Shown piece after piece: positions 18,483 to 27,847 of a DNA stretch of 64,000 nucleotides (within the stretch, counting starts at the first letter, position 1; each line of letters opens with the position of its first letter). The translations under genes and the position numbers were made by a program. Location: NCBI RefSeq assembly GCF_000372865.1, contig NZ_KB889965.1, positions 1,872,990 through 1,936,989 of the forward strand, given 5' to 3'. This DNA comes from Methylosarcina fibrata AML-C10. Lineage in GTDB: Bacteria; Pseudomonadota; Gammaproteobacteria; Methylococcales; Methylomonadaceae. The notes under the pieces are model-generated. The model had not been told where the DNA came from. It was given only the letters and a program-made list of their open reading frames with translations, and searched no databases.

Positions 18483-18884
18483 ATGTCAACCGAGCAAGAA
18501 ACATTAGAAAAAACCCTGTCAAACGCCCAAGATATAGTAGAAGAAACCCCCGCCTCCTGGCTAGGAATAGGAGCCGTGCTTGCGGCCGTCGGCGCATCCC
18601 TCTGCTGTGTCGGGCCTTTGCTGCTGTTATCGTTAGGAGTTGGCGGCGTCTGGATGAGCACTTTAACGTCAATGGAAACTGTCAGGCCTTTTTTTCTAAT
18701 TCTAACGCTGATTTTTATCGGCCTGGGGTTTTACAAACTCTATTTAGTGCCGGACAGTTGCAAAGCAGGCGATGTTTGCGCCTCGCCTGACGTTAAACGT
18801 AAACAACGTTTGATTTTCTGGATTGGCTCCGGTTTTTTAGCGTTACTGGTGTCCTTTCCCTGGTACGCGCCCTTTTTTATGTAA
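18483..18884 (+). CDS. merT: Mercuric ion transporter MerT
   Basis: A 133-residue, three-helix inner-membrane protein. The vicinal pair Cys41-Cys42 (GASLCCVGP) lies in helix 1 and a second pair, Cys93 and Cys99, in the cytoplasmic loop, as in known MerT. It receives Hg2+ from periplasmic MerP and passes it to MerA. The ATG at 18483 has AGGAG upstream; in-frame starts before it fall in the leader. The N-terminus is about 20 residues longer than in Tn501 MerT. Confidence 0.93.
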   Translation: MSTEQETLEKTLSNAQDIVEETPASWLGIGAVLAAVGASLCCVGPLLLLSLGVGGVWMSTLTSMETVRPFFLILTLIFIGLGFYKLYLVPDSCKAGDVCASPDVKRKQRLIFWIGSGFLALLVSFPWYAPFFM

Positions 18885-18900
18885 ATACAGGAGAACCGTC

Positions 18901-19218
18901 ATGGAGATTAAAACCGCAGTTATTTGTTTAAGCTTGTTAGCCGCTCCTTTTGTAACGCAAACGGTATATGCGGCGGCGCCCGAGCCAGCACAAGCGAGCC
19001 TGCAATCGGTTACGTTCGACATGCAGAATATGACTTGTGCAATGTGTTCCATCACCATCAAAAAGGCGCTGCAAGGCGTTGACGGCGTGAAAAATGTAAC
19101 CGTCGACGCGGATGCAAAAACCGCCACGGTGACTTTCGACCCTCAAAAAACCACGCTTGAAGCCTTGATAAAGGCCACCACGAATGCGGGGTATCCTGCA
19201 ACCGTGCGCAAGCAATAA
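18901..19218 (+). CDS. merP: Periplasmic mercury-binding protein MerP
   Basis: A 105-residue exported protein of the heavy-metal-associated (HMA) fold. The signal peptide ends near Val-Tyr-Ala-Ala, and the Hg-binding motif MTCAMC lies at Cys46 and Cys49. It binds Hg2+ in the periplasm and hands it to MerT. It starts 16 bases after merT with a good ribosome site (GGAG). Confidence 0.93.
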   Translation: MEIKTAVICLSLLAAPFVTQTVYAAAPEPAQASLQSVTFDMQNMTCAMCSITIKKALQGVDGVKNVTVDADAKTATVTFDPQKTTLEALIKATTNAGYPATVRKQ

Positions 19219-19221
19219 TAA

Positions 19222-20913
<1,692 letters not shown>

Positions 20914-20915
20914 AG

Positions 20916-21275
20916 GTGAGTGCCTGCCTTAAAAATGAAAAGTTGATCAGGCTTTCCAAATTGGCTGAGATATCCGGCATTAGTATCCACTGTATTAGAG
21001 TTTATATGGACCGGGGCTTGATTCAAGCCGGCGAACGCACGCAGAGCGGATATTATTTGTTTTCACAGACGGCGCTTGAGCGCTTGCAGTTTATTCGCAG
21101 CGCTCGCGATGCAGGCGTGCCATTAGAACAAATAGCCCGTTTATTAATAGCCAGTGATGAGAGGGATGATAAAGCAACCACTGTCAGTCTAACGGAACTG
21201 ACCCTCTACATTGAAGAGAGCCGAAGCAGACTAAATCATTTTGAGCGAAGCCTGAGGCGGCATTTTGCGATCTAA
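20916..21275 (+). CDS. merD: MerD-like co-regulator
   Basis: A protein of about 119 residues with an N-terminal MerR-type helix-turn-helix (IRLSKLAEISGISIHCIRVYMDRGLI). It lacks the three Hg ligands of MerR, as MerD does. MerD displaces Hg-bound MerR from the operator to switch the operon off. The GTG at 20916, just after the merA stop, gives the familiar MSA start of MerD and is preferred to the longer frame that runs into merA. Confidence 0.8.
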   Translation: MSACLKNEKLIRLSKLAEISGISIHCIRVYMDRGLIQAGERTQSGYYLFSQTALERLQFIRSARDAGVPLEQIARLLIASDERDDKATTVSLTELTLYIEESRSRLNHFERSLRRHFAI

Positions 21276-21308
21276 GCTTGAGCGGATTATCGTGGAGAAT
21301 TGAAAGAA

Positions 21309-21734
21309 ATGAACGAAAAATTGAGTCAATTTGGCGGTTTGTTCGGCGCCGCGATTGCCGCGGCCTGTTGTCTCGGCATCCCGCTCGTGCTCAGTGCCGT
21401 GGCTGCCGTCGGGCTTGGCTTTCTGATAAACGATGCCTTTTTATTGCCGATGTTTGTAGGGTTCGCCGCGTTAAATTTATGGACGCTTTATCGTTCCGCC
21501 AGGCAACACGAAGCGCTATCGGAAGAAGCGATGCTCGCGTTCTGGACGGGCAGTATCGGCGCATCGGTCAGTACCCTCGGCTTGGGGCTTACCGTTACCG
21601 GGATATTGCCTGTCGCCGTGATATTAGTTTATATAGGGCTCACGCTTTTTATCGTCGCCAATATCTGGGATTTTATGATTGGACGCAAAAGTCCTGCCTG
21701 TGCGGATGACGAGTGCAAGACGGAAAACCGGTAA
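21309..21734 (+). CDS. merC: MerC-type mercury transporter
   Basis: A protein of about 141 residues with four hydrophobic helices. The first carries AAACCLGIPLVLSAVAAVGLGFL, in which the Cys pair and following glycines match MerC. MerC is an alternative inner-membrane Hg2+ uptake protein. The C-terminus has CADDEC, a further Cys pair. The ATG at 21309 is chosen; TTG at 21300 is the other option. It follows merD by 33 bases. Confidence 0.75.
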   Translation: MNEKLSQFGGLFGAAIAAACCLGIPLVLSAVAAVGLGFLINDAFLLPMFVGFAALNLWTLYRSARQHEALSEEAMLAFWTGSIGASVSTLGLGLTVTGILPVAVILVYIGLTLFIVANIWDFMIGRKSPACADDECKTENR

Positions 21735-21740
21735 TAAACG

Positions 21741-22118
21741 ATGGAATCCCCCATTTGCCCGGCTTGCGGATGCTCATTAGTCCGATTGGGCCTTACTAAG
21801 GAAAAAGCTGTTCAGCATAATTATGCAGGGAAGCAATACTGGTTTTGCTGCAAGGGATGTCTGGAGTTATTCATGACCGACCCTGAATCATGTCTGGCCG
21901 AAACATCCGGTTTGACGGTGTGTCCTGTTTGTTTGGCTGAAAAACCGGTTAATGCCACAGTGACAATCGATTTTAACGGAAAACCTGTTGGGTTTTGTCG
22001 CTGCCCTCATTGTCTGGATGTATTCCATACAGATCCGCACTATTTCATTGCGCGTTTAGCGTGGCAAACAAACTACGCCGGTGTTTTTGGCGAAGGAATT
22101 GGCTGTTGTAGTCAATGA
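21741..22118 (+). CDS. Cys-rich protein with two TRASH/YHS-like metal-binding units
   Basis: A 125-residue soluble protein with two repeats of the same plan: CPACG followed by FCCKGCLELFMTDPE, then CPVCLAE followed by FCRCPHCLDVFHTDP. This is the TRASH/YHS-like arrangement, in which Cys residues clasp a metal, and it ends in CCSQ. It sits between merC and merE and starts 6 bases after merC, so it belongs to the mer operon. A role as a cytoplasmic Hg2+ (or other thiophilic metal) buffer or carrier is inferred. I know no standard mer name for it. Confidence 0.72.
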   Translation: MESPICPACGCSLVRLGLTKEKAVQHNYAGKQYWFCCKGCLELFMTDPESCLAETSGLTVCPVCLAEKPVNATVTIDFNGKPVGFCRCPHCLDVFHTDPHYFIARLAWQTNYAGVFGEGIGCCSQ

Positions 22119-22142
22119 ATCGAAACAAAGAAAGGCGGAATA

Positions 22143-22448
22143 ATGAAAGCAAATTTAAAAATAGGCCACTTATCCGAGTGCGATAGCAAGTCTTGTGCAA
22201 CTTCATTAATACAACAAGATTCCGATCAACCCCTTTCGCCGGGAAGGAGTTTATCCGGTTGGTGTTTTGCGTCCTTGGCATTACTCGTCTGCCCTTGTCA
22301 TACTGCTTTTTGGATCATGCTGTTTTCCGGGACAGCATTAGGTAGTTTCTTGTCAGCAGATACGGTAACCGCAGTCATGGGGTTTTCGGCGATATTCCTG
22401 ATTTCGTTAACTGCGGCGCTGTTGGCGTTTAATAAAATCAAGTTGTAA
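22143..22448 (+). CDS. merE: MerE-like mercury transporter
   Basis: A 101-residue protein with two hydrophobic helices. The first contains LVCPCHTAFWIMLFSGTALGSF (Cys50-Pro-Cys52-His), matching the CPCH motif of MerE, a broad inorganic and methyl-mercury carrier. The 35-residue N-terminal extension with two Cys is longer than in Tn21 MerE. The position after the Cys-rich protein in the mer operon supports the call. Confidence 0.75.
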   Translation: MKANLKIGHLSECDSKSCATSLIQQDSDQPLSPGRSLSGWCFASLALLVCPCHTAFWIMLFSGTALGSFLSADTVTAVMGFSAIFLISLTAALLAFNKIKL

Positions 22449-22472
22449 AGACGCACAAGGGATTAAGCCTAA

Positions 22473-23471
22473 GTGCCCAGAGAGTTTACCAATATCCCAA
22501 CCAACATGGTGATGGGTTTCCTCGGCGCCGGTAAGACCACGGCTATTCTTAATCTGCTTCAACAAAAACCGTTTGGCGAAAAATGGGCGGTATTGGTCAA
22601 CGAATTCGGACAAGTCGGCATTGACGGCGCTATCTTCGCCGCTTCGGGTGCGATAGTGAAGGAAGTAGCCGGGGGCTGTCTGTGTTGTGCGGTGGGACTG
22701 CCTTTTCAGATTGCTGTCAATCGCTTGTTAACGGAAGTCGAACCGGACCGTTTGCTGATAGAGCCAACGGGGTTAGGCCACCCAAAGCGAGTGTTTGATA
22801 TGCTCGCCGACGGATATTTTCGGACCGTGCTGGACATGCGCGCCAGTATTTGCCTGGTTGACCCGAGAAAATTAAGCGATAGCCGCTACACATCGCACGA
22901 AAATTTTGTCGATCAAATCGCCTTATCCGATGTGCTGGTCGCCAATAAAATGGATTTAGCCGACCAAGCGGCGGTACAGCGGCTTAACTGCTGGGCTGAA
23001 CAAAGCCATCCCCCTAAAATTGTCGTCGCCCAAACCGTTCAAGGCAAACTGGATATCGCCTGGCTGGATTTAACGAGAAACCCGGAAAGACGGGCCGTTT
23101 TTCCAAATGCCCATCAGACCGGCGCAATTCATCAGATACCCGAACTCATCCTGACGCATAAGGATCGCCCAAGTCTCAATGAAGCGGATGGATACCGTAG
23201 CTTCGGCGCCGTATTTCCGGAGCAAAGTTGTTTTGATTATGCACGCACAGCGGATTTTTTAAGCCAACTGAAAGCAGAAAGAATAAAAGGCGTGCTTTTG
23301 ACGAATAAAGGCTGGTTCATTTTTAATGCGGCGGACGGATTAATGACTATCGCTCAGTGCAAACCTTCCGCAAACAGCCGGATAGAAATAGTCGCCAGAC
23401 AAAATAATTGGCAGGATATTCCATCAGCATTAAACCGCTGCATCATAAACAGTTGTTCGGATTCGAATTAA
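22473..23471 (+). CDS. COG0523 (CobW-like) G3E GTPase
   Basis: A 332-residue metal-chaperone GTPase. The P-loop GFLGAGKT lies at residues 15-22, and the metal site GGCLCC at 67-72 carries the C-x-C-C motif of COG0523. LIEPTGLGHP (switch region) and NKMD (base recognition) are present. Family members insert or shuttle Zn2+, Co2+ or Ni2+. It starts at GTG 25 bases after merE and is the last gene before the next MerR-type promoter, so it is probably read from the mer promoter. Its presence in a mer operon is unusual. Confidence 0.85.
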   Translation: MPREFTNIPTNMVMGFLGAGKTTAILNLLQQKPFGEKWAVLVNEFGQVGIDGAIFAASGAIVKEVAGGCLCCAVGLPFQIAVNRLLTEVEPDRLLIEPTGLGHPKRVFDMLADGYFRTVLDMRASICLVDPRKLSDSRYTSHENFVDQIALSDVLVANKMDLADQAAVQRLNCWAEQSHPPKIVVAQTVQGKLDIAWLDLTRNPERRAVFPNAHQTGAIHQIPELILTHKDRPSLNEADGYRSFGAVFPEQSCFDYARTADFLSQLKAERIKGVLLTNKGWFIFNAADGLMTIAQCKPSANSRIEIVARQNNWQDIPSALNRCIINSCSDSN

Positions 23472-23494
23472 GCACTCTCTTTTTAACTTTTTGC

Positions 23495-23525
23495 TTGACT
23501 CTGGCCTTGGGTACGGCATTTATGA
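23495..23525 (+). promoter_or_regulatory. Second MerR-type promoter (paralogue of 27676)
   Basis: TTGACT (23495-23500), a 19-base spacer and TTATGA (23520-23525). The right half of the dyad and the following bases (GTACGGCATTTATGATCC) nearly repeat those of the promoter at 27676. The left half-site has decayed (CTGGCC in place of CCGTAC). It precedes the small membrane protein at 23628, NrtS and the MerT-TauE fusion. Confidence 0.6.
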
Positions 23526-23627
23526 TCCAAACCGAACTTTGGTTATTTCAAAGTGGTCACCCGGTTATTTTTCCTTTTACGAAAAATAATCGACCTTGTT
23601 TATTTTTTAAAAATCAAGGTGAATAAA

Positions 23628-23879
23628 ATGACTGATTTTATGTTCTTTGTTTTTACTAAAATTTTACGTATTGACCTGAAAGACCCGCACGACATACCGT
23701 GGGGTACGCAATTATTCTTCTACCCGGTTATTGGTTTTCTTATTGCCTTTGTCGTACTTAAGTTCATGGGCTTTCGTTTTAATCTTTTTGAAAAAGATTT
23801 TGGGCTTTATGATGAAGGAGAAAAAGAAGAAAAAAGAAAACAACTGCAATCTATATCCGATGAAAAGGATGAAAAATAG
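23628..23879 (+). CDS. Small membrane protein of unknown function
   Basis: An 83-residue protein with one strongly hydrophobic helix (FFYPVIGFLIAFVVLKFMGF) followed by a charged tail rich in Lys and Glu. The ATG at 23628 follows AAGGTGA. It is the first gene after a MerR-type promoter and precedes NrtS. I do not recognise the family. Confidence 0.5.
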   Translation: MTDFMFFVFTKILRIDLKDPHDIPWGTQLFFYPVIGFLIAFVVLKFMGFRFNLFEKDFGLYDEGEKEEKRKQLQSISDEKDEK

Positions 23880-23913
23880 GCTTTGTTGCCTGGCACCATA
23901 AGGATGACACAGT

Positions 23914-24273
23914 ATGATAAATGAATGGCTTAAAATTGCCTTACAAACAAATATTCTGACGCGCGCCATCAAGGTTGCGCTGGTAGTTGGTTCAATTCTG
24001 ATGTTGATTAATCACGGCGATGTAATACTGAGCAATGGATTATCGATAAAGGAGTTCATCAAAATTGCTCTGACCTATTTCGTACCTTATTGCGTTTCAA
24101 CCTATTCAAGCACTGAGGCGGTTTGTGCTACGAAAAACAAGCCCAGTATTAATCCATTAATAGGGGAATTTATTAAAAAGAAAGGGGTTGAATTGGCTCA
24201 TTATGCATTAGCTATTTTTAAGCGACACATAAGTAGGACGCCTTTTAGTTTTTTGAAAGGAAAAACGCCATGA
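23914..24273 (+). CDS. NrtS-like nitrate/nitrite transporter
   Basis: A 119-residue protein matching the small NrtS family in the stretch IKVALVVGSILMLINHGDVIL and the ending LTYFVPYCVSTYSSTEAV. NrtS proteins are small membrane proteins linked to nitrate or nitrite transport. Its stop overlaps the start of the MerT-TauE fusion gene (ATGA at 24270-24273). Why it sits in a mercury-type transcription unit is not clear. Confidence 0.68.
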   Translation: MINEWLKIALQTNILTRAIKVALVVGSILMLINHGDVILSNGLSIKEFIKIALTYFVPYCVSTYSSTEAVCATKNKPSINPLIGEFIKKKGVELAHYALAIFKRHISRTPFSFLKGKTP

Positions 24274-25382
24274 TGCAAGTGAAATCCACACTTATGGGGC
24301 ACTGGCGGCATTGCCGGGATTGGGCTTCCTTATACGGCGGTGCTCCCGGCACGTTTATGGCGGGTCTTGGCAGCGCGGGCGTCAGTAATCTGCATACGCT
24401 GGAAACTCTGCGCCCGTTGTTCATCACCCTCGCCGCAAACTGTCTCGTGCTCGCCTATCGCAAGCTGAGCCACGCCTCCACCCAGGTTTGCCAGATATGT
24501 TCGATTTGTACTGAGGTGCGAAGCCTGCGTGCCTATAAGAATCTTTTCTGGATCATTGCGGCACTCGCCTTGGGGTCAATAGGCTTTTCGTACTTTATCT
24601 ACCTGCTTTTGGGCGCCGTGGCAGGATTTCTTTCCGGGCTGTTCGGCATCGGCGGTGGCATCATCATCGTTCCCTTCCTGGTCTGGCTTTTTTCGGCGCA
24701 AGGGTTTGCGCCGGACTTAATTCTGCTGATGGCCGTGGCGACTTCTCTGTCCACGATCATCTTCACGGCGGCCGCCTCGCTTAAGGCCCATCACCGCCTT
24801 GGTGCAGTCGACTGGCTGGTCGTAAAGCAACTGGCGCCCGGTATTCTGGTCGGTTCTCTAATGGGTTCGGTCGTCGCCGATAGTCTACCAACCGGTCTGT
24901 TCAAAATATTGTTCGCCTTTTTTCCGCTATGGGTAGCCTTTCAGATGCTCAAGCCCTACTTGCCAGCACTTGATCCTGACCAGCCGCCAGATGAGCGAAA
25001 CCTGCTCGGAGTCGGCGGCGTCATTGGTGCGCTGTGTACCCTGCTGGGCGCTGGCGTCGGGATCATCACCGTCCCGTTTCTGGTCAAGCGCCGGTTTAAC
25101 ATGCGCCAAGCCGCGTCCATTTCCAGCGCTTGTGGCTTGCCCATCGCCATTGTCGGTTCTCTTAGCTACATCGCCCTGGGCTGGGGCAATGCTGGTGTTC
25201 CCAGTTGGAGCATGGGCTATATCTATATACCGGCATTTCTCTGCATCGTGACCAGCAGCCGGATATTCGTCCCAATGGGGGCGCAACTCGCGCATAAGCT
25301 GCCGACCGAGAAACTGAAACGGGTATTTGCGCTGTTCTTGTTCGCGATTGGAATACGGCTACTTTGGCAGGCTATCCTATGA
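24270..25382 (+). CDS. MerT-like domain fused to a TauE/SafE permease
   Basis: A 370-residue protein. Residues 1-105 follow the MerT plan: helix 1, then VSNLHTLETLRPLF, a helix, the cytoplasmic CQICSIC Cys cluster, and a third helix (NLFWIIAALALGSIGF). The vicinal Cys pair of MerT helix 1 is replaced by Tyr-Gly. From about residue 110 a TauE/SafE permease follows (AGFLSGLFGIGGGIIIVPFLVW and GALCTLLGAGVGIITVPFLV), the family that exports sulfite and other anions. The start is coupled to NrtS. The fusion could couple metal binding to export; that is inference. Confidence 0.75.
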   Translation: MMQVKSTLMGHWRHCRDWASLYGGAPGTFMAGLGSAGVSNLHTLETLRPLFITLAANCLVLAYRKLSHASTQVCQICSICTEVRSLRAYKNLFWIIAALALGSIGFSYFIYLLLGAVAGFLSGLFGIGGGIIIVPFLVWLFSAQGFAPDLILLMAVATSLSTIIFTAAASLKAHHRLGAVDWLVVKQLAPGILVGSLMGSVVADSLPTGLFKILFAFFPLWVAFQMLKPYLPALDPDQPPDERNLLGVGGVIGALCTLLGAGVGIITVPFLVKRRFNMRQAASISSACGLPIAIVGSLSYIALGWGNAGVPSWSMGYIYIPAFLCIVTSSRIFVPMGAQLAHKLPTEKLKRVFALFLFAIGIRLLWQAIL

Positions 25383-25790
25383 TCCCTCGTTATTCTGCCC
25401 TTCTGGTTGCGCCGGGCAATAACTCATTAGCAAAAAACTTTCCGTATTTCACGCTGTGGCTTTTTGTACTCACTCTTATCTGGCTTGCCGTTTACGGGTA
25501 TGTATTTACAAACCCAATCGGGCTTGCCGATAGCCATTAGCTGGTGATTGCCGTCGGTGTGTTCGGCGCATACATCGGTAACGCCACCGCGATTGGGGGC
25601 GGCATTATTTTTATCCCTGTGCTCAGGTTTGCTTACCAAGCGGATCCCGTCAGCGCCTTGACTTGTGTTTGTCAAGCAGGCCGTCGGCAAGACCAGCGGC
25701 ACATCCGGCTGGTTGCGGCGCGTCGAAACCGTTGCAGCTTTTTGCAGTGGGCCGTGCCCGCGCTTATTATTAGGACGATGATGTCTGCTT
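25379..25790 (+). pseudogene. TauE/SafE permease fragment with in-frame stop and frameshifts
   Basis: It starts at an ATG overlapping the stop of the fusion gene and reads 53 codons to a TAG at 25538. The same frame continues with AVGVFGAYIGNATAIGGGIIFIPVLRFAYQ, a clear TauE/SafE repeat. It then slips frame (FVKQAVGKTSGTSGWLRR) before ending near 25790. This is a dead permease next to the living one, possibly a decayed second copy. Confidence 0.7.
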
Positions 25791-25861
25791 GAATGTTAAG
25801 GGTCTTGTCAACCCCTGATCAAAAAATGATAGGGACGCAGTGGACAAAATTTTTTTCATAA

Positions 25862-26720
25862 TAGGGACTGTTGCCGTTTCACATCGGTAGCCAGATGAAA
25901 GCGCAGGCCAAGGCGATGACGCTTTCAAAATTGCGTTTCAATTTATCATATCGCGTGGCGACCGCTCTGAAATGCTTTAGCCGCGCGAACAGATTCTCAA
26001 CAAGGTGGCGATATTTGTAGAGACACCAATCCATTTCATCATTCCCGATGGTTGAATTCTGTTTTCTTGGAATGACCGGCACAGCCCCTTGATCGCGAAT
26101 TTGCATCCGTAAAGGTTCACTGTCATAGCCTTTGTCAGCGACCATGAACTCAACCGAGGGAAGTTTCGCTACCAATACCGGAGCCTCTTTGCAGTCATGG
26201 ACTTCCCCTCCGGTGACCGAGAAATGGATGGGAAGGCCGCCCGCATCAACGGCCATGTGAATTTTAGTCGTGTTGCCCGCAACCGATTTCCCGATCGCCG
26301 TTTCCTGTTCATGGGCTGCACCGCTGCTATGCTGATGGGCTTTCACGATACTGCCATCAATGAATGCCCATTCCAAATCAGGCTCCACAACCAGCGCCTG
26401 AAAGAGCCTCATTAATTTTTCTTGGAGCGACCAGGCGTTGAATCGCTTATAGACCGCATTCCATTTTCCAAAGGTTGCTGGCAAGTCTCTCCAAGGACAG
26501 CCGACTCGCATACGATAAAAAATGCCTTCAACTGTTTGCCGAAGCGTGGGTTTGTCATAAATCCCCAAACTCAGCAGGACGGATTTAAGTTTATTCCAAA
26601 GTTTATCCGTAAACAGTTGTCGCGGCATGGATGGCTTTTCTTTGTGACTGAAAAATCCAGTCAATGAAGCCAATCCAACTGCGTTTCAAGGCCATGATTG
26701 TAAAATGGCAACAGCCCCTA
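25862..26720 (-). mobile_element. IS5-family insertion sequence, intact
   Basis: An element of about 859 bases with inverted ends TAGGGACTGTTGCCGTTTCA at 25862 and, on the other strand, TAGGGGCTGTTGCCATTTTA ending at 26720 (three differences). The TA at each end may be a target copy. It encodes one full transposase. It lies between the dead TauE fragment and the bufferin-like gene and may have removed the end of the former. A partial look-alike (ATAGGGACGCAG) lies just left of it at 25829. Confidence 0.85.
25879..26628 (-). CDS. IS5-family DDE transposase
   Basis: A 249-residue transposase. The N-terminal helix-turn-helix region reads DKPTLRQTVEGIFYRMRVGCPWRDLP. The DDE core follows: WAFIDGSIVKAH (first Asp), VADKGYDSE (second Asp) and YKYRHLVENLFARLKHFR (Glu, in the Y-x2-R-x3-E-x6-K signature). 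ATG at 26628 is chosen; an in-frame TTG at 26673 is possible. No frameshift is needed, so it is probably active. Confidence 0.88.
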   Translation of the reverse strand: MPRQLFTDKLWNKLKSVLLSLGIYDKPTLRQTVEGIFYRMRVGCPWRDLPATFGKWNAVYKRFNAWSLQEKLMRLFQALVVEPDLEWAFIDGSIVKAHQHSSGAAHEQETAIGKSVAGNTTKIHMAVDAGGLPIHFSVTGGEVHDCKEAPVLVAKLPSVEFMVADKGYDSEPLRMQIRDQGAVPVIPRKQNSTIGNDEMDWCLYKYRHLVENLFARLKHFRAVATRYDKLKRNFESVIALACAFIWLPM

Positions 26721-27173
26721 GATGTTACGGTTGAGCGCTTACACAGGATGTACTGAAAATGAAGCGCACCGTTCGCGTATATTCCGCGAACGATGCACCT
26801 CCTCGCATCGCCATATCCTTAGCTATGAATCGGCAATCGATTCTCGCTTCATTAAGCCGTTTAACGTCATGCCCAGGACCGGCGCCTACAACCTTGGCTG
26901 CAATGCGCCACCGGACGTAATAGCCAGCGTTTACGCAGCACGGGGATCACCTCCTTCTAAGACGTAAATTCACAAATCGCTACCGCTTTAAGTGACTTCT
27001 TTTCAGCGTCGACTTGTTCAGTCGACGTCATCTGAGAAATCATTTTTGATAGCACTCCGCGCCACAAAAATAACGGATATAATCCGCCCCCTCGACAGGT
27101 AGCGCGGCTGATCTCGGGAATTCTTTGCTGCAAAAATCAAGTTGGACAAGCCACCGTGATCGCAAAGGAAGCA
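26721..27173. other. Noncoding stretch with two short palindromes
   Basis: No gene is supported. It holds two perfect inverted repeats: CGTTCGCG-N7-CGCGAACG at 26770-26792 and CGTCGACT-N5-AGTCGACG at 27007-27027. Neither has a T tract, so they are not classic terminators. A 13-base match to the 3' end of 16S rRNA at 26944 is probably chance (see rejected items). Confidence 0.5.
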
Positions 27174-27476
27174 TCAAGGTGCGTTGGACACCGGAGCACC
27201 GTTCATGTTCATACCGGCACCGCATTTACCTTCCATTGGTTTCTGCTGCGGTTTCTGCTGCGTGCTCTTGTCTTTTTGCGGCTTCATCGTTTCAGCACTG
27301 CGCTTCTCCCCGCCGCAAACCATTTCCCTCTTGTCCTTGGCGGTGTCCGCCTCGGCGACAAGGGCATAGCCGCTCGACAACTCCTTTATCTCAAATGGGT
27401 TTTCAGTCGCGTTCACCGCTCCCGCCGAAAGCGTCCCGACGAAAACGGCTAAAGGTTTTTTGTTGATTTTCTGCAT
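27174..27476 (-). CDS. Bufferin/HvfA-like low-complexity periplasmic peptide precursor
   Basis: A 100-residue protein. The N-terminus KINKKPLAVFVGTLSAGAVNA is a Sec signal peptide, followed by ENPFEIKELSSGYALVAEA and a C-terminal EGKCGAG. This wording is that of the HvfA/bufferin (BufA1) family of RiPP precursors, whose Cys residues in EGKCG repeats are modified by a DUF692 (MNIO) enzyme and bind copper. Only one EGKCG and one CGG occur, fewer than in typical members. No DUF692 or DUF2063 partner is near. A MerR-type promoter on the minus strand (27598-27628) lies upstream. Modification by enzymes encoded elsewhere is inferred. Confidence 0.72.
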   Translation of the reverse strand: MQKINKKPLAVFVGTLSAGAVNATENPFEIKELSSGYALVAEADTAKDKREMVCGGEKRSAETMKPQKDKSTQQKPQQKPMEGKCGAGMNMNGAPVSNAP

Positions 27477-27597
27477 GGAAATATTTCCTCTCGTGTAAAT
27501 AAATTAAGGTGTGACATTGCCACGCCCGCGTTTAAACCTACCGGTCTTTCTCCGTTCACAGGATTTCGTCTTTGCAAGGAAAGAAATGAACATGGTC

Positions 27598-27628
27598 AGC
27601 TTAAGTGCGTAGTCGAATACGGAGTCAA
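27598..27628 (-). promoter_or_regulatory. Third MerR-type promoter, facing the bufferin-like gene
   Basis: On the minus strand: TTGACT (27628-27623), a 19-base spacer and TAAGCT (27603-27598). The spacer starts CCGTAT-TCGA-CTACGC, a degenerate form of the CCGTAC-N4-GTACGG dyad. About 120 bases of leader separate it from the ATG at 27476. Confidence 0.6.
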
Positions 27629-27675
27629 GAGATTTTTTTCGCTCTGCCGTATCATTACGTTTTTTAATTTTATGC

Positions 27676-27706
27676 TTGACTCCGTATTCAGGTACGGCAT
27701 TTACGA
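27676..27706 (+). promoter_or_regulatory. Fourth MerR-type promoter, facing the MFS gene
   Basis: TTGACT (27676-27681), a 19-base spacer and TTACGA (27701-27706). The spacer dyad CCGTAT-TCAG-GTACGG differs by one base from a perfect mer operator core. It lies back-to-back with the minus-strand operator 48 bases away, so one regulator could control both genes. Confidence 0.75.
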
Positions 27707-27847
27707 TCCTGTCCGTGCTTTGGATTTTTTCATAATCGGTGGTCGATTAACCTATTCCTTCATCAAAAAAGCTAATTGGCCTCCCTTTTTTCAGAAACAA
27801 GCACGTTTATATCTTTTAGCTAACGGACGATAATGGGAGTACAAAGA

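Noticed and set aside
23408-23626. Plus-strand frame of 72 codons crossing the second MerR-type promoter.
   Set aside because: It overlaps the COG0523 gene end and spans the promoter; codons look random.
25829-25861. ATAGGGACGCAG, a look-alike of the IS5-type left end just outside the element.
   Set aside because: Only about ten bases match; it may be an old IS end but cannot be told from chance.
26944-26956. GGATCACCTCCTT, identical to the 3' end of 16S rRNA.
   Set aside because: The bases on both sides do not match 16S rRNA, so there is no rRNA gene or fragment; 13 bases by chance or from a recombination scar are not enough for a call.
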